Assembly (NCBI GenBank): GCA_045128055.1
Contig: JBGVRC010000122.1
Coordinates: 1-15,941 of the forward strand
Direction: 5' to 3'
From: Scatosoma sp045128055
Lineage (GTDB): Bacteria; Bacillota; Clostridia; Christensenellales; Borkfalkiaceae
DNA: 15,941 bases
Shown: in pieces, positions 6,620 to 14,608 of the stretch
How the letters are laid out: each line of letters begins with the position of its first letter
Position numbering within the stretch: the stretch's first letter is position 1
Notes under the pieces: model-generated
Seen by the model: only the letters and a program-made list of their open reading frames with translations
Told to the model about the DNA's origin: nothing
The model's database searches: none
Position numbers and translations under genes: made by a program

Positions 6620-7450
6620 ATGAGACAATTTACGATACCCCCCAACTTTTTAGAGAGTATAGAAAAATACACCTTTCGTTTGTACGAGCGTATGGAATAC
6701 AGGGGCGACTGGAAAAGCATTATACATATGCACCCCCATACGGAAATTTTCTTCGTAACCGACGGCAACGGTGTTTTTCGTACCAACGAAGGCGATTTTC
6801 CCATTCAGCGCGGAACGCTTATCATCAATACGCCCGCCGTACCCCATACCGAATTATCTTCGTCGCGAAATCCCCTTTCCTACGCTGTATTCGGCGTGGA
6901 TAATTTGACGTTTACGCAACCGGGGTCGTCGGAAAAGACGTATTTCTTCGATTTTTCTTCTCGGTATAATGAAATTTATCACGTGCTTGAAGTGATAGAA
7001 GACGAAGACGTGCAAAGAAAACCCTTTTGGCAACAAGCGATTTTCAACGAGTTTAACGACTTTATTTTATTCTTGCTTAGAAACACCAACTTGGTCACTT
7101 TGCCATACGATTCTTCGACGAAGCCCAACGCTATCAGTCAAATCCACGATTATATTCACGCCCATTACCAAGAAAATCTCACTTTGGAGAGTTTGGCTGA
7201 GCTTTGTTTCTTGAACAAATACTACTTGGCGCACGCTTTCAAGAAAAAATACGGCGTGACCATTTTCGCCTATCTAAACGCTTTGCGTTGCGAAGGCGCA
7301 AAGCGGCTGTTGCAGTCCACGAATATGTCTATCACGGAAATAGCCATTTCCGTTGGATATAACGCAAGCTCTCACTTCTCGGAATGTTATAAAAAGATAA
7401 TGGGGGAAACGCCTGCGCAAACGAGAAAAAAATTCTATCAAAAAAAATAA
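6620..7450 (+). CDS. AraC-family transcriptional regulator (cupin sensor plus double HTH)
   Basis: This 276-residue protein has the standard AraC-family layout. The N-terminal cupin-like sensor carries HMHPHTEIFFVTDG near residue 35-50 and a later TPAVPHTE, typical of sugar-sensing members. The C-terminal ~100 residues hold two helix-turn-helix motifs: LTLESLAELCFLNKYYLAHAFKKKYG and the second helix pair ITEIAISVGYNASSHFSECYKKIMG ending in the usual GETPAQTRKKF. Full-length AraC-family regulators are about 280-300 aa, so nothing is missing. It is the only regulator in the window, is divergent from the giant lipoprotein gene and convergent with the GH operon. Two promoters in the window carry matching 21-bp direct repeats. 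I infer that it activates both when a pathway sugar is bound and limits its own synthesis. The ligand cannot be read from the sequence; rhamnose or a rhamnose-containing disaccharide is a reasonable guess. Confidence 0.92.
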   Translation: MRQFTIPPNFLESIEKYTFRLYERMEYRGDWKSIIHMHPHTEIFFVTDGNGVFRTNEGDFPIQRGTLIINTPAVPHTELSSSRNPLSYAVFGVDNLTFTQPGSSEKTYFFDFSSRYNEIYHVLEVIEDEDVQRKPFWQQAIFNEFNDFILFLLRNTNLVTLPYDSSTKPNAISQIHDYIHAHYQENLTLESLAELCFLNKYYLAHAFKKKYGVTIFAYLNALRCEGAKRLLQSTNMSITEIAISVGYNASSHFSECYKKIMGETPAQTRKKFYQKK

Positions 7451-7469
7451 AATCCCATACGAATCTCAC

Positions 7470-7503
7470 AAAAAAACCGACGGTCGCAACCGTCGGTTTT
7501 TTT
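7470..7503. terminator. Bidirectional Rho-independent terminator between convergent genes
   Basis: ACCGACGGT (7476-7484) and ACCGTCGGT (7489-7497) form a perfect 9-bp stem around a CGCA loop. An A-run precedes it and a T-run follows (to 7503), so it works in both directions. It ends the regulator mRNA (stop at 7450) and the GH operon (stop at 7587). The remaining bases of the 7451-7586 gap show nothing else. Confidence 0.93.
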
Positions 7504-7586
7504 AATACTTTTCGCTTTATATTTTTATTCAACGCGTACCTGCCCCTTCCATTTTGCTTTTTCAAGAAAAAACAAAGCTACTTATT

Positions 7587-9803
7587 TTATAAAATTATCT
7601 CTTTGTATCCATCGGGAAGAAGCGCGCTCCTTTTCCCGCCCTTTACGCTGATTTTCGCAACGCCGCCTTGTACGGGGAAGGCAAGTTCCCCGTCAATTTC
7701 CGCAGATTTTTTATGGAAATAGAATATCTTGTTCTTTTCGTCAATCGACTTCAAGCCGACCAACGCTTTGGTTATATACATACCGACCACCGCGCCAAAG
7801 CCGTGATTACAGCTTGCATTATCGGCAAAAAGTTCCCAAATCGTACTCGTCGCAGCCGCCATAGCGCGGAAAGTTTTTGCGCATTCCTTCAACGTTAAGT
7901 CACACTCCCCTTCTTTATCCAAAAGCGCCAAGCGGAGTACGTAACCCATAAACATATTCGACGGCGCAATTTCGGGATAGGCGTTTTCCGCCCTAAACGC
8001 GCCGAAGCGAGTGATAATTCTTTGGTAAAAATCAGGATTTTCCGCTCTGGTTATCACGTCGAAAAATGCCGCGAAATATTGACAAGTTTCGCTGATATTG
8101 TTTTGTACGATAAGTTTTCCGTCTTTACGAACGGCGTTATCTACGAAATATTCGCCGTTGTAAGACATACGCAGTATCGTTTGTTTCAAGCTTTCCGCTT
8201 TGCAAAGCAAACGCTTGTCGCCAAGCAGTTCCCCCGCGCCTTTTAACGCGCCCAAATACAACATATTTGACGGGAAATTGACGTCTTCCATGTAATCGCT
8301 GGCTTTGCTCCATTCCAAAAATAACCAACCTTCCAGGTCTTCTAAAAGTCCAAACTCGTTCTCTTTGCTTTCAAAATAAGCAAGCACAGCCTTTATTTTT
8401 TCCTGTTCAGCAACGGACAAAGCCATATCGCCTACGCGAACGCCGCGGTCGTAAAGCTGTACGATATACCAAAGCACCCAGTTAGGGATATACGCTTGAT
8501 CGTCGGACGGCTCGCTTGGATAGCACATAGGCAAAATCCCGTCCGATTTAAAATGCTCGTTTTTATATAAGGCGTAATTTTCAAAAAAGTTCTCTTCCAC
8601 CTTATTGCCGCCCGTAAAGAACGTTTCCGCTTGCGACGCAAAATACCCGTCGCATAAATATCCCGCGCGCTCTCTCGTAGGACAATCGGTAGGCAAATCG
8701 TAGGTGTTGTGTTGGAAAGAATGCACCGAAGCGGCGACAATATCTTGCAAATCTTTATCCGCGCAGGTAAACGAGAAGTTGCCCACTTCGTTGTTTTCGA
8801 TACGGAGCATCGCAACCGACTGCACTTCTACTTCTCCGTCTATAATCAAGGTGACGTATTTTCCCGTATATACTTCGTTGCTATGTAAAACGTATTCCCC
8901 CTTCGCAAGCGTCCATTTTAAACCGTGCGTGATTTGTTCGCGGTTGAACTTCACTTTCCCGTCGATGAGATAATCGTCGTACGTTACGTATACGGTAGCG
9001 TTCGTTTTCGCGCAAAGCGCAAGCTTGAATTTTCCGCATTGCACCCTATCGAATGCGTACGCTTTATATTGCAACCGCGTCGCCGTATCGGCCGTAAACA
9101 CAAAGGACGTAAGCTGCAAGCTTAATACGTCGTCGCATTCGCTACGCACGTATCCTTCCATAGTCCCCTTGCCCGTACCGTCCAGCAAATCGGTGAAGTC
9201 GTTTTTCCAAACCCGCGTTGTATCCACGATAACCCCGCCCGTTTCGTACAGCGTAGCCTGCGCTTCGGCATTGCTTGCAAAACCCACGTTACGCGGCAAA
9301 AGCTTGGGCGAGTCTACTTCCACCATTTTCACGCAAGGAAAACGTGTGGCTTTGTCGCCCCGTTCTCTATCCTGCTCCATGCGATAAATTTCCAAAAATC
9401 CGCGTTGCGAAGACATTCGCTCCGTTTTAGAAAGCTTGTCCGTCATTTCATAGCAAACAAAATCTCCGCCGTCCGCGACCAAAGCGCCGTCCACGTACAA
9501 TTCCGCGCCAAAAAGCGGCTTTTCCAACGCAAAGCAAAGCGAAGCCGCGTAGTTGCTTTGTACGTATACGCAAATTTCGTTTTCTTCTTTCGTCAAATAG
9601 CTATCTAAAAGCAACTCGTCCACGCGCGCGTAACCCTTTGCCGCTCTGGCTGGCCCGTAATGCGCGAATACGCCGTTGATATAAACGTTGTAAAGGTCTT
9701 TGGCTATAATTTTTAAACGCGTATCGCTATGTTTTTCTATCTTTTTCACAAAGCAGAGCTCTACGTTTCTTCTGTAACAATTTTCCGCCCAAAAAGCCCG
9801 CAT
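7587..9803 (-). CDS. GH78 family alpha-L-rhamnosidase-like enzyme (second copy), cytoplasmic
   Basis: This is a 738-residue protein. The ATG at 9803 is chosen because GGAG lies 8 bases upstream; the frame extends to a TTG at 9839, but that overlaps the previous gene and has no ribosome site. There is no signal peptide. After N-terminal beta-rich domains (YNVYINGVFAHYGPARA near residues 35-55) comes the GH78 signature PTDCPTRERAGYLCD, with Asp373, Glu378 and Asp385 matching the acidic cluster of the family, and a later TIWELF (Glu657) at the usual general-base position. The expected reaction is inverting hydrolysis of terminal alpha-L-rhamnose. The signature Trp-Thr-Gly before the third acid is Tyr-Leu-Cys here, which may alter the +1/-1 subsite. 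It is 19 bases after the first GH78 gene and last in the operon. Other alpha-linked 6-deoxy or similar sugars remain possible substrates. Confidence 0.85.
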   Translation of the reverse strand: MRAFWAENCYRRNVELCFVKKIEKHSDTRLKIIAKDLYNVYINGVFAHYGPARAAKGYARVDELLLDSYLTKEENEICVYVQSNYAASLCFALEKPLFGAELYVDGALVADGGDFVCYEMTDKLSKTERMSSQRGFLEIYRMEQDRERGDKATRFPCVKMVEVDSPKLLPRNVGFASNAEAQATLYETGGVIVDTTRVWKNDFTDLLDGTGKGTMEGYVRSECDDVLSLQLTSFVFTADTATRLQYKAYAFDRVQCGKFKLALCAKTNATVYVTYDDYLIDGKVKFNREQITHGLKWTLAKGEYVLHSNEVYTGKYVTLIIDGEVEVQSVAMLRIENNEVGNFSFTCADKDLQDIVAASVHSFQHNTYDLPTDCPTRERAGYLCDGYFASQAETFFTGGNKVEENFFENYALYKNEHFKSDGILPMCYPSEPSDDQAYIPNWVLWYIVQLYDRGVRVGDMALSVAEQEKIKAVLAYFESKENEFGLLEDLEGWLFLEWSKASDYMEDVNFPSNMLYLGALKGAGELLGDKRLLCKAESLKQTILRMSYNGEYFVDNAVRKDGKLIVQNNISETCQYFAAFFDVITRAENPDFYQRIITRFGAFRAENAYPEIAPSNMFMGYVLRLALLDKEGECDLTLKECAKTFRAMAAATSTIWELFADNASCNHGFGAVVGMYITKALVGLKSIDEKNKIFYFHKKSAEIDGELAFPVQGGVAKISVKGGKRSALLPDGYKEIIL

Positions 9804-9822
9804 TTTTCTTTCTCCGTCATAA

Positions 9823-12084
9823 TTATTTCTTGGTTGCAATAATTTCTTGTTTGCCTGCGCAAAGCGTTTTTTGTTCGCATACGTAGCCGTCGGGCAAACG
9901 CAAGCTTGCTTCTATCCCCTGCGGCAAAAGAATGGTGAGTTTTACGCTGTTTTCATCCACTCTATCCCAGCGCGAGAAAATTTCCCCTTTTCTATGCTTA
10001 ATATTGCCCTGTGCGAAGCTCATACCGTCAATAAAATCGGGGGCAATTTCCACCCTATCGGGAGAATAGAAATCGGAGTTGATTCGTATGCCCGCAACGT
10101 ATAAAATAAACCAAGCGCTGACGTCTCCCCAGAAATGATGGTTAAGGGAATCGTGTTTTTCGCCGTTCTTTTGCAACCAAGCGCCGTCCTGCAACTCGTA
10201 AAAACGTTCCAAGAGCGTCCTTGCGCCACGCATTACGTTATAGCCGTAAGACGGGAAGCGATTTTGCACGATAAGCTTATACGCCAAATTGCCTTGCCCC
10301 ATATCCGACAGAACTCTAAAAAGCGCTCTTGCGCCCAAAACGCCCGTCGTAAACACGCCTTCCTTTTCAATAAGTTGTAAAAGTTGTTGCTTTAAAGACT
10401 CTTCGTTTTCTTTGGCTACGCCGTAATACAATGTATACGCCACCGCCGTTTGCTCTTCGACGGTCATTTTGCCGTCTTGTATATATTTCTTCTTAAACGA
10501 AGCGCGGATTTCTTCCGCCAAGCTTTCCGCGTACGTCTTTAACGCTTGGTTTCCTACGAGCGTCGCCATTTGCGCGGCTTTTTCACACATATTGATACAT
10601 TTTATCGAGTCGGTAAGCTCGGTTGGCGTAGTGTATTGATAATTATGCTTGGGCTGACACCAATCCCCTAATCCGTAGCAAAATAAGCCGTCTTCATTTT
10701 TCTTGGTTTCCATATATCCAAGATAGGTTTTCATTGCCGAGAGATTGTCTTTTATTGCCTTTTCATTCCCCGTATAACGATAAATTTGATAAGGCAATTC
10801 AAACAAAACGTCGTCCCAATTAGGACCTGCACCCCATTCAAAGCCCCAACCGCCCGTGGGTACGATGCCAGGAATCGCACCCCTGCTATCCTGCGCGTTG
10901 CGTATACTGAAAAGCCAGTCTTCAAAGGTGTTTTCTACGGCAAAATTGACGAGCATTTGCTCGGCTGAAAGCGCTACGTCCCCCGTCCAGCCGTTCTTTT
11001 CGCGATGCGGACAATCGGTGGGGATATAAAATAAATTAGACAAATCCGAACGTTGCGTGCTTTCCTGAATGGCGTTGGCTACCGCGTCCGAGCAAACGAA
11101 ATCCCCACGTTTTTGCACAGCCGAATGCATAATTTCAAAAGTTAATAAATTCAGCGTAGCTTGCTCGTCCGTGATCCCTTCCACAGACACGTATTGAAAG
11201 CCGTGGTAGGTGAAGCGGGGCGTGTACGTTTCTTCTTCGCCCCCTTTTAAGGTGTACCAATCGCATTGCGTATAGCAAAAATCCGCTTCGTCAGGATAAC
11301 ACGTCATACTGCGCATATCCAACTCGCCATCGATAACGATTTCCCCGTGCATAAGCTGAATTTTTTGCCCGCGCTCACCTTTGATTTTTAAGCGGCAAAC
11401 ACCCGTGAATACAACGCCGAAATCATATAAATATTTACCCGAAGGCGTCTTTGTCACCGAAACGGGGGGTATTTCTTGATGAACCAAAATAGGCTCGGCT
11501 TCCACCAGCTTTTTCTCGCCCGTAGGCGCAATAGCGGGAATGGCGTTTTGCCAATCGCTATCGTCTATACCCAAGGTGTTCCAGTTTTCAATTTCCATTC
11601 GCGCGTCGTAATGCTCGCCCGCGCGCAAATCGTCAAACACGATAGGCGAAGGCTTGGTTACAAAGCTTTCATCGCTTTCAAACGCAACTTCTCCGTTTTC
11701 GTAGAACGCCAAAGCAAATTTAGGCGCGCTGCGAAAAGCCGCCTTATCAAAGTCCCATACGTCGCCGTAGGGATTGTTTTGCATACCGTTGCCAAGCCAA
11801 ACGCCGATGACGTTTTCCCCGTCCGCAAGGCGCTCCGTTACGTCATAATCGTCGTAATAAAGCGCTTCGTCGGGGTTGGTTATGTAGGGTGCCAAACGCC
11901 CTTTCGTTACGTTTACACCATTGATATACAGTTCGTAAAAGCCCAAGCCGCATATACGGATTTCCGCTTTTTTGCCTTTGTTAAAAAGAAATTTTTTTCT
12001 AAAATACGGAGCGGGAACGTATTTTTCTTTCGTCGTATATTCCGTCGTCGCCGCTATGAAATTTTCAGGAAAATGCCGTGTCAT
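9823..12084 (-). CDS. GH78 family alpha-L-rhamnosidase (first copy), cytoplasmic
   Basis: This is a 753-residue protein with no signal peptide. Its ATG (12084-12082) overlaps the GH3 stop as ATGA, so translation is probably coupled. Residues about 25-100 are the N-terminal beta-sandwich typical of bacterial rhamnosidases (GFYELYINGVNVTKGRLAPY, YYDDYDVT, ENVIGVWLGNGM). The catalytic (alpha/alpha)6 barrel contains PTDCPHREKNGWTGD with Asp357, Glu362 and Asp369, then a TLLERF segment whose Glu626 sits where the general base is expected, and SLNHHFWGDVSAWF near the barrel end. All key acids of the family are present, so it should be active. It is expected to release alpha-L-rhamnose from oligosaccharides or glycosides imported by the cell. 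Compared with its neighbour copy, this one is closer to the canonical signature. Confidence 0.92.
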   Translation of the reverse strand: MTRHFPENFIAATTEYTTKEKYVPAPYFRKKFLFNKGKKAEIRICGLGFYELYINGVNVTKGRLAPYITNPDEALYYDDYDVTERLADGENVIGVWLGNGMQNNPYGDVWDFDKAAFRSAPKFALAFYENGEVAFESDESFVTKPSPIVFDDLRAGEHYDARMEIENWNTLGIDDSDWQNAIPAIAPTGEKKLVEAEPILVHQEIPPVSVTKTPSGKYLYDFGVVFTGVCRLKIKGERGQKIQLMHGEIVIDGELDMRSMTCYPDEADFCYTQCDWYTLKGGEEETYTPRFTYHGFQYVSVEGITDEQATLNLLTFEIMHSAVQKRGDFVCSDAVANAIQESTQRSDLSNLFYIPTDCPHREKNGWTGDVALSAEQMLVNFAVENTFEDWLFSIRNAQDSRGAIPGIVPTGGWGFEWGAGPNWDDVLFELPYQIYRYTGNEKAIKDNLSAMKTYLGYMETKKNEDGLFCYGLGDWCQPKHNYQYTTPTELTDSIKCINMCEKAAQMATLVGNQALKTYAESLAEEIRASFKKKYIQDGKMTVEEQTAVAYTLYYGVAKENEESLKQQLLQLIEKEGVFTTGVLGARALFRVLSDMGQGNLAYKLIVQNRFPSYGYNVMRGARTLLERFYELQDGAWLQKNGEKHDSLNHHFWGDVSAWFILYVAGIRINSDFYSPDRVEIAPDFIDGMSFAQGNIKHRKGEIFSRWDRVDENSVKLTILLPQGIEASLRLPDGYVCEQKTLCAGKQEIIATKK

Positions 12085-14303
12085 TTTATTTCAATCTCCG
12101 TCTGCCATATTATATCGTCGCTCGCTTTCCCCAACATCAATTTCACCGTGCAAGGGAATAATTCGTATTTTCTACATACCGACCATTCTTTCAGCTCGTC
12201 AAAGCCCAACATAAAAGTAATCCTTTTGCTTTCCTGCGGCGCAAGCGCTGTCTTTTCAAAGCCTTTCAGCTCCTTTAAACGGTGCGTCACCGTGCCGCCG
12301 CGCCTGTATACGTATAACTGCGGAACAGCTTTGCCCGCAACGTTCGATACGTTAGTTACTTGGAAAGATATTCGTATTTTTCCACCCTTTTGCAATGCTT
12401 CCAAAGAACGGCTTTCCACCGTTACGTTGGAAAAGGCAAAATCCGCATAGCTCAAACCGTACCCAAATGCATACAAGGGTTTGTCGTCCATATCCACGTA
12501 AGGACGGCTTTCTTTAAAATTGTAATAAATCGGCAGTTGCCCTACGCTCTTGGGAAGCGAGAAAGAAAGCCTGCCAAAATCGTTACGCAAGCCAAATACG
12601 CTGTCGTAAATTGCGGCGCCGCCTTGACTACCCGGATACCCGCACCATATTACGGCGTTGGAATACGCTGAAATCTCCGTCAATACGTACGCTCTACCCG
12701 CCAAAACAAGACTGACGATGGGTTTATGATAGGTAGCGAGTTTTTTCAACAATTCAAGCTGGCATGACTTTAATTTTAACTCCGCCAAATCACAGCCTTC
12801 GCCGCAATCCATATATTTGCCTTTTGCTTGGATAACTGCCCCTGCGCCGTTGTAAATACTTTCGAAGTCGCGCACGCTGCTACCGCCGCAGCCGAACAAA
12901 ATCACGTCCGCCTTTGCAACCGCTTCGTCCAAATCTTTATCCGATACGGTGACGCCGTCTTCAAACGTCCAACCTTGCAGGTACTCCGCTCCATTTTGGA
13001 TAAATACGTCTTTGACCGTTGCCCCGTCTTTTTGTTCGGGGGTATAATCGCCGAGCATATAATATACGTTGTCCAGGTTGCCGCCGATAAGCAAAACTTT
13101 TTTTTGTCTTAACGGCAAAACCCCGTCGTTTTTCAATAATACAAGACTTTCGCTCGCCATATCATAGGCAACCTTTTGCCCTTCTCCCGATTGCAAATAC
13201 GCAACCGACTGTCCGTTTTCGGGTAAAAACGGTTGGTCCATAAGCCCACAGGCAAATTTCTTTTCAAGCAGTCCGCAAACAGCTTCGTCTATTTCTTCTT
13301 CCGTGATATAACCTTGCGCAACAGCTTCTTCCAAATGCGTCATGCCTTCATCCCAAAGCCCGCAGTCCACCCCCGCGCGCACCGCAGCCGCGCCCGTTTT
13401 TACAACGTCGCCGCCGCAAAAATCTATCATTTTATCCACGGCGCAACCGTCTGCAATCACTACGCCCGCAAAACCAAGCTCGTCACGTAACACCGAGCGC
13501 AAGTAGTACGAACTACCGTGGCAAGGCTCGCCGTCGATTTCGCTGTACGTGGCCATAATAAAATCGCAGCCCGCTTTCACCGCTGCCGCCGCAGGGGGGA
13601 GATGAATTTCGCGAACTTCGCGTTCTCCAATATTGCTTACGCCGCCGTTATGCGCGCCGATTGCGCTACCCTGCGCCAAATAATGCTTGCAACAAACCAT
13701 ATTTTCGGCTTTATGCATACCCACAACGGCTTGCTCGCACATTTGCGCAGCCAAATACGGGTCTTCGGAAAAACATTCTTCAAACCGCCCCCAGCGCGGG
13801 TCGACTGCCATATCAAAAACGGATAAATACGGCACGTATACCCCGCCAAGCTTGGACTCCTTGCCGATTTGATAGGTTTGCTGCGCGTACAAAGCAGGAT
13901 TAAACGAACATCCAACGTTTAAACTGACGGGATAAATTACGCTGTCCAAGATTTGTCGGCCATGCGGCGCGTCGTCTTCCACAAGCACGGGAATGCCCAG
14001 CCGCGTATTTTCCACGACGAATTTTTGCAAAAGATTATAAGCCCTTTCACGTTCAGCCGCTACAATACCGCCCGTTTGATAGCTACGTTTGCTCCAAGGA
14101 TCCGCGCGAAACAATCCGTATAATCTTCCTATTCCGCCAAAGCGTAAAACATAATCTTTAAATGCTTCCGTCAAAATAATTTCGCCGTTTGCATCACGCG
14201 TATACGCTTCAAAGCCAAAAAATTTCTGCGCCAACTGCCCCACTTTTTCCCGCAAGGTCATTTGCTTGACCAAATCTTTTGCTCTGCGCTGAAACTCCGT
14301 CAT
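12081..14303 (-). CDS. GH3 family beta-glycosidase, cytoplasmic
   Basis: This is a 740-residue protein. Two ATGs are adjacent at 14306 and 14303; AGGAG at 14311-14315 is 7 bases from the second and 4 from the first, so 14303 is favoured, with 14306 possible. There is no signal peptide. The order is typical for GH3: TLREKVGQL at the N-terminus, DPRWGRFEECFSEDPYL, CCKHYLAQG (substrate-binding Lys-His), then GFAGVVIADG whose Asp (about residue 285) is the expected catalytic nucleophile. The second alpha/beta domain follows (MASESLVLLKNDG, VLLIGG), and the C-terminus is a fibronectin-III-like domain. Family members are beta-glucosidases, xylosidases or related enzymes; I cannot tell which from sequence alone. 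As first gene of the operon with two rhamnosidases, it probably removes beta-linked sugars exposed once rhamnose is released, or the reverse. Confidence 0.93.
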   Translation of the reverse strand: MTEFQRRAKDLVKQMTLREKVGQLAQKFFGFEAYTRDANGEIILTEAFKDYVLRFGGIGRLYGLFRADPWSKRSYQTGGIVAAERERAYNLLQKFVVENTRLGIPVLVEDDAPHGRQILDSVIYPVSLNVGCSFNPALYAQQTYQIGKESKLGGVYVPYLSVFDMAVDPRWGRFEECFSEDPYLAAQMCEQAVVGMHKAENMVCCKHYLAQGSAIGAHNGGVSNIGEREVREIHLPPAAAAVKAGCDFIMATYSEIDGEPCHGSSYYLRSVLRDELGFAGVVIADGCAVDKMIDFCGGDVVKTGAAAVRAGVDCGLWDEGMTHLEEAVAQGYITEEEIDEAVCGLLEKKFACGLMDQPFLPENGQSVAYLQSGEGQKVAYDMASESLVLLKNDGVLPLRQKKVLLIGGNLDNVYYMLGDYTPEQKDGATVKDVFIQNGAEYLQGWTFEDGVTVSDKDLDEAVAKADVILFGCGGSSVRDFESIYNGAGAVIQAKGKYMDCGEGCDLAELKLKSCQLELLKKLATYHKPIVSLVLAGRAYVLTEISAYSNAVIWCGYPGSQGGAAIYDSVFGLRNDFGRLSFSLPKSVGQLPIYYNFKESRPYVDMDDKPLYAFGYGLSYADFAFSNVTVESRSLEALQKGGKIRISFQVTNVSNVAGKAVPQLYVYRRGGTVTHRLKELKGFEKTALAPQESKRITFMLGFDELKEWSVCRKYELFPCTVKLMLGKASDDIIWQTEIEIK

Positions 14304-14340
14304 CATTTTTCTCCTATAAGTTATACATTAACTCATTTTA

Positions 14341-14369
14341 ATCATACTCCAAAAAAGAAAAGTTGTCAA
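14341..14369 (-). promoter_or_regulatory. Promoter of the GH3-GH78-GH78 operon
   Basis: On the minus strand a perfect TTGACA (14369-14364) and TATGAT (14346-14341) are 17 bases apart. Transcription should start near 14334, giving a leader of roughly 28-31 nt with AGGAG in it. Such a strong core promoter with an activator-like operator just upstream may imply that the site modulates the promoter and does not simply enable it. Confidence 0.85.
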
Positions 14370-14376
14370 TAGAAAT

Positions 14377-14416
14377 ATTGCTTTTTCTACCGATTAAATT
14401 GCTCATTTCGGCTTGC
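14377..14416. promoter_or_regulatory. Candidate AraC-type operator, site B
   Basis: ATTGCT occurs on the + strand at 14377-14382 and 14398-14403, exactly 21 bp apart, and TTGC follows at 14413-14416. The proximal copy starts 7 bases upstream of the -35 box. All three distances (7, 21 and 15) equal those at site A (6549, 6570 and 6585). A near-perfect palindrome TGCGTATTACGCA at 14414-14426 overlaps the distal end. Confidence 0.6.
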
Positions 14417-14430
14417 GTATTACGCATAGG

Positions 14431-14447
14431 CAAAGACTTTGTCTTTG
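14431..14447. other. Short perfect hairpin
   Basis: CAAAGAC and GTCTTTG form a perfect 7-bp stem around a TTT loop. It sits between the GH3-operon operator and the dinB terminator. No T-run follows directly on either strand. It could be part of a small RNA or simply a by-product of the AT-rich spacer. Confidence 0.35.
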
Positions 14448-14483
14448 AAAGATAAAAAATTAAGAAAAAAGCGGATAAAAAGC

Positions 14484-14528
14484 AAAAAACAAAGAGCTAC
14501 CAAAAACTTGCTGTTTTGGGTAACTCTT
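14484..14528 (-). terminator. Rho-independent terminator of dinB
   Basis: In the minus sense an arm beginning AAGAGTTACC (from 14528) pairs with one ending GGTAGCTCTT (to 14492) over 16 positions with one mismatch and one wobble, around a 5-base loop. It is followed by TGTTTTTT. It lies about 80 bases after the dinB stop and shields the GH3-operon promoter from read-through. Confidence 0.8.
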
Positions 14529-14560
14529 CTTTATATGCGCGACAAAAAAATCACTTTTCC

Positions 14561-14590
14561 CGTCGATAGAAACAGTATCGGCGTTTTTTT
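14561..14590 (+). terminator. Orphan plus-strand terminator-like hairpin
   Basis: CGTCGATA (14561-14568) pairs with TATCGGCG (14576-14583) over 8 bp with one wobble around GAAACAG, followed directly by seven Ts (14584-14590). No coding gene on the plus strand ends here. It may stop antisense transcription into dinB or end a small RNA from the 14404-14560 interval. On the minus strand it has no U-run. Confidence 0.5.
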
Positions 14591-14608
14591 GGTTTTTATA
14601 CAAATATA

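Noticed and set aside
9804..9839. A TTG start for the second GH78 gene
   Set aside because: It overlaps the preceding gene's stop and lacks a ribosome site, while the ATG at 9803 has GGAG at good spacing.
14561..14590. This hairpin as the main terminator of dinB
   Set aside because: In the minus direction it is not followed by a U-run; the hairpin at 14484-14528 is longer and has one.
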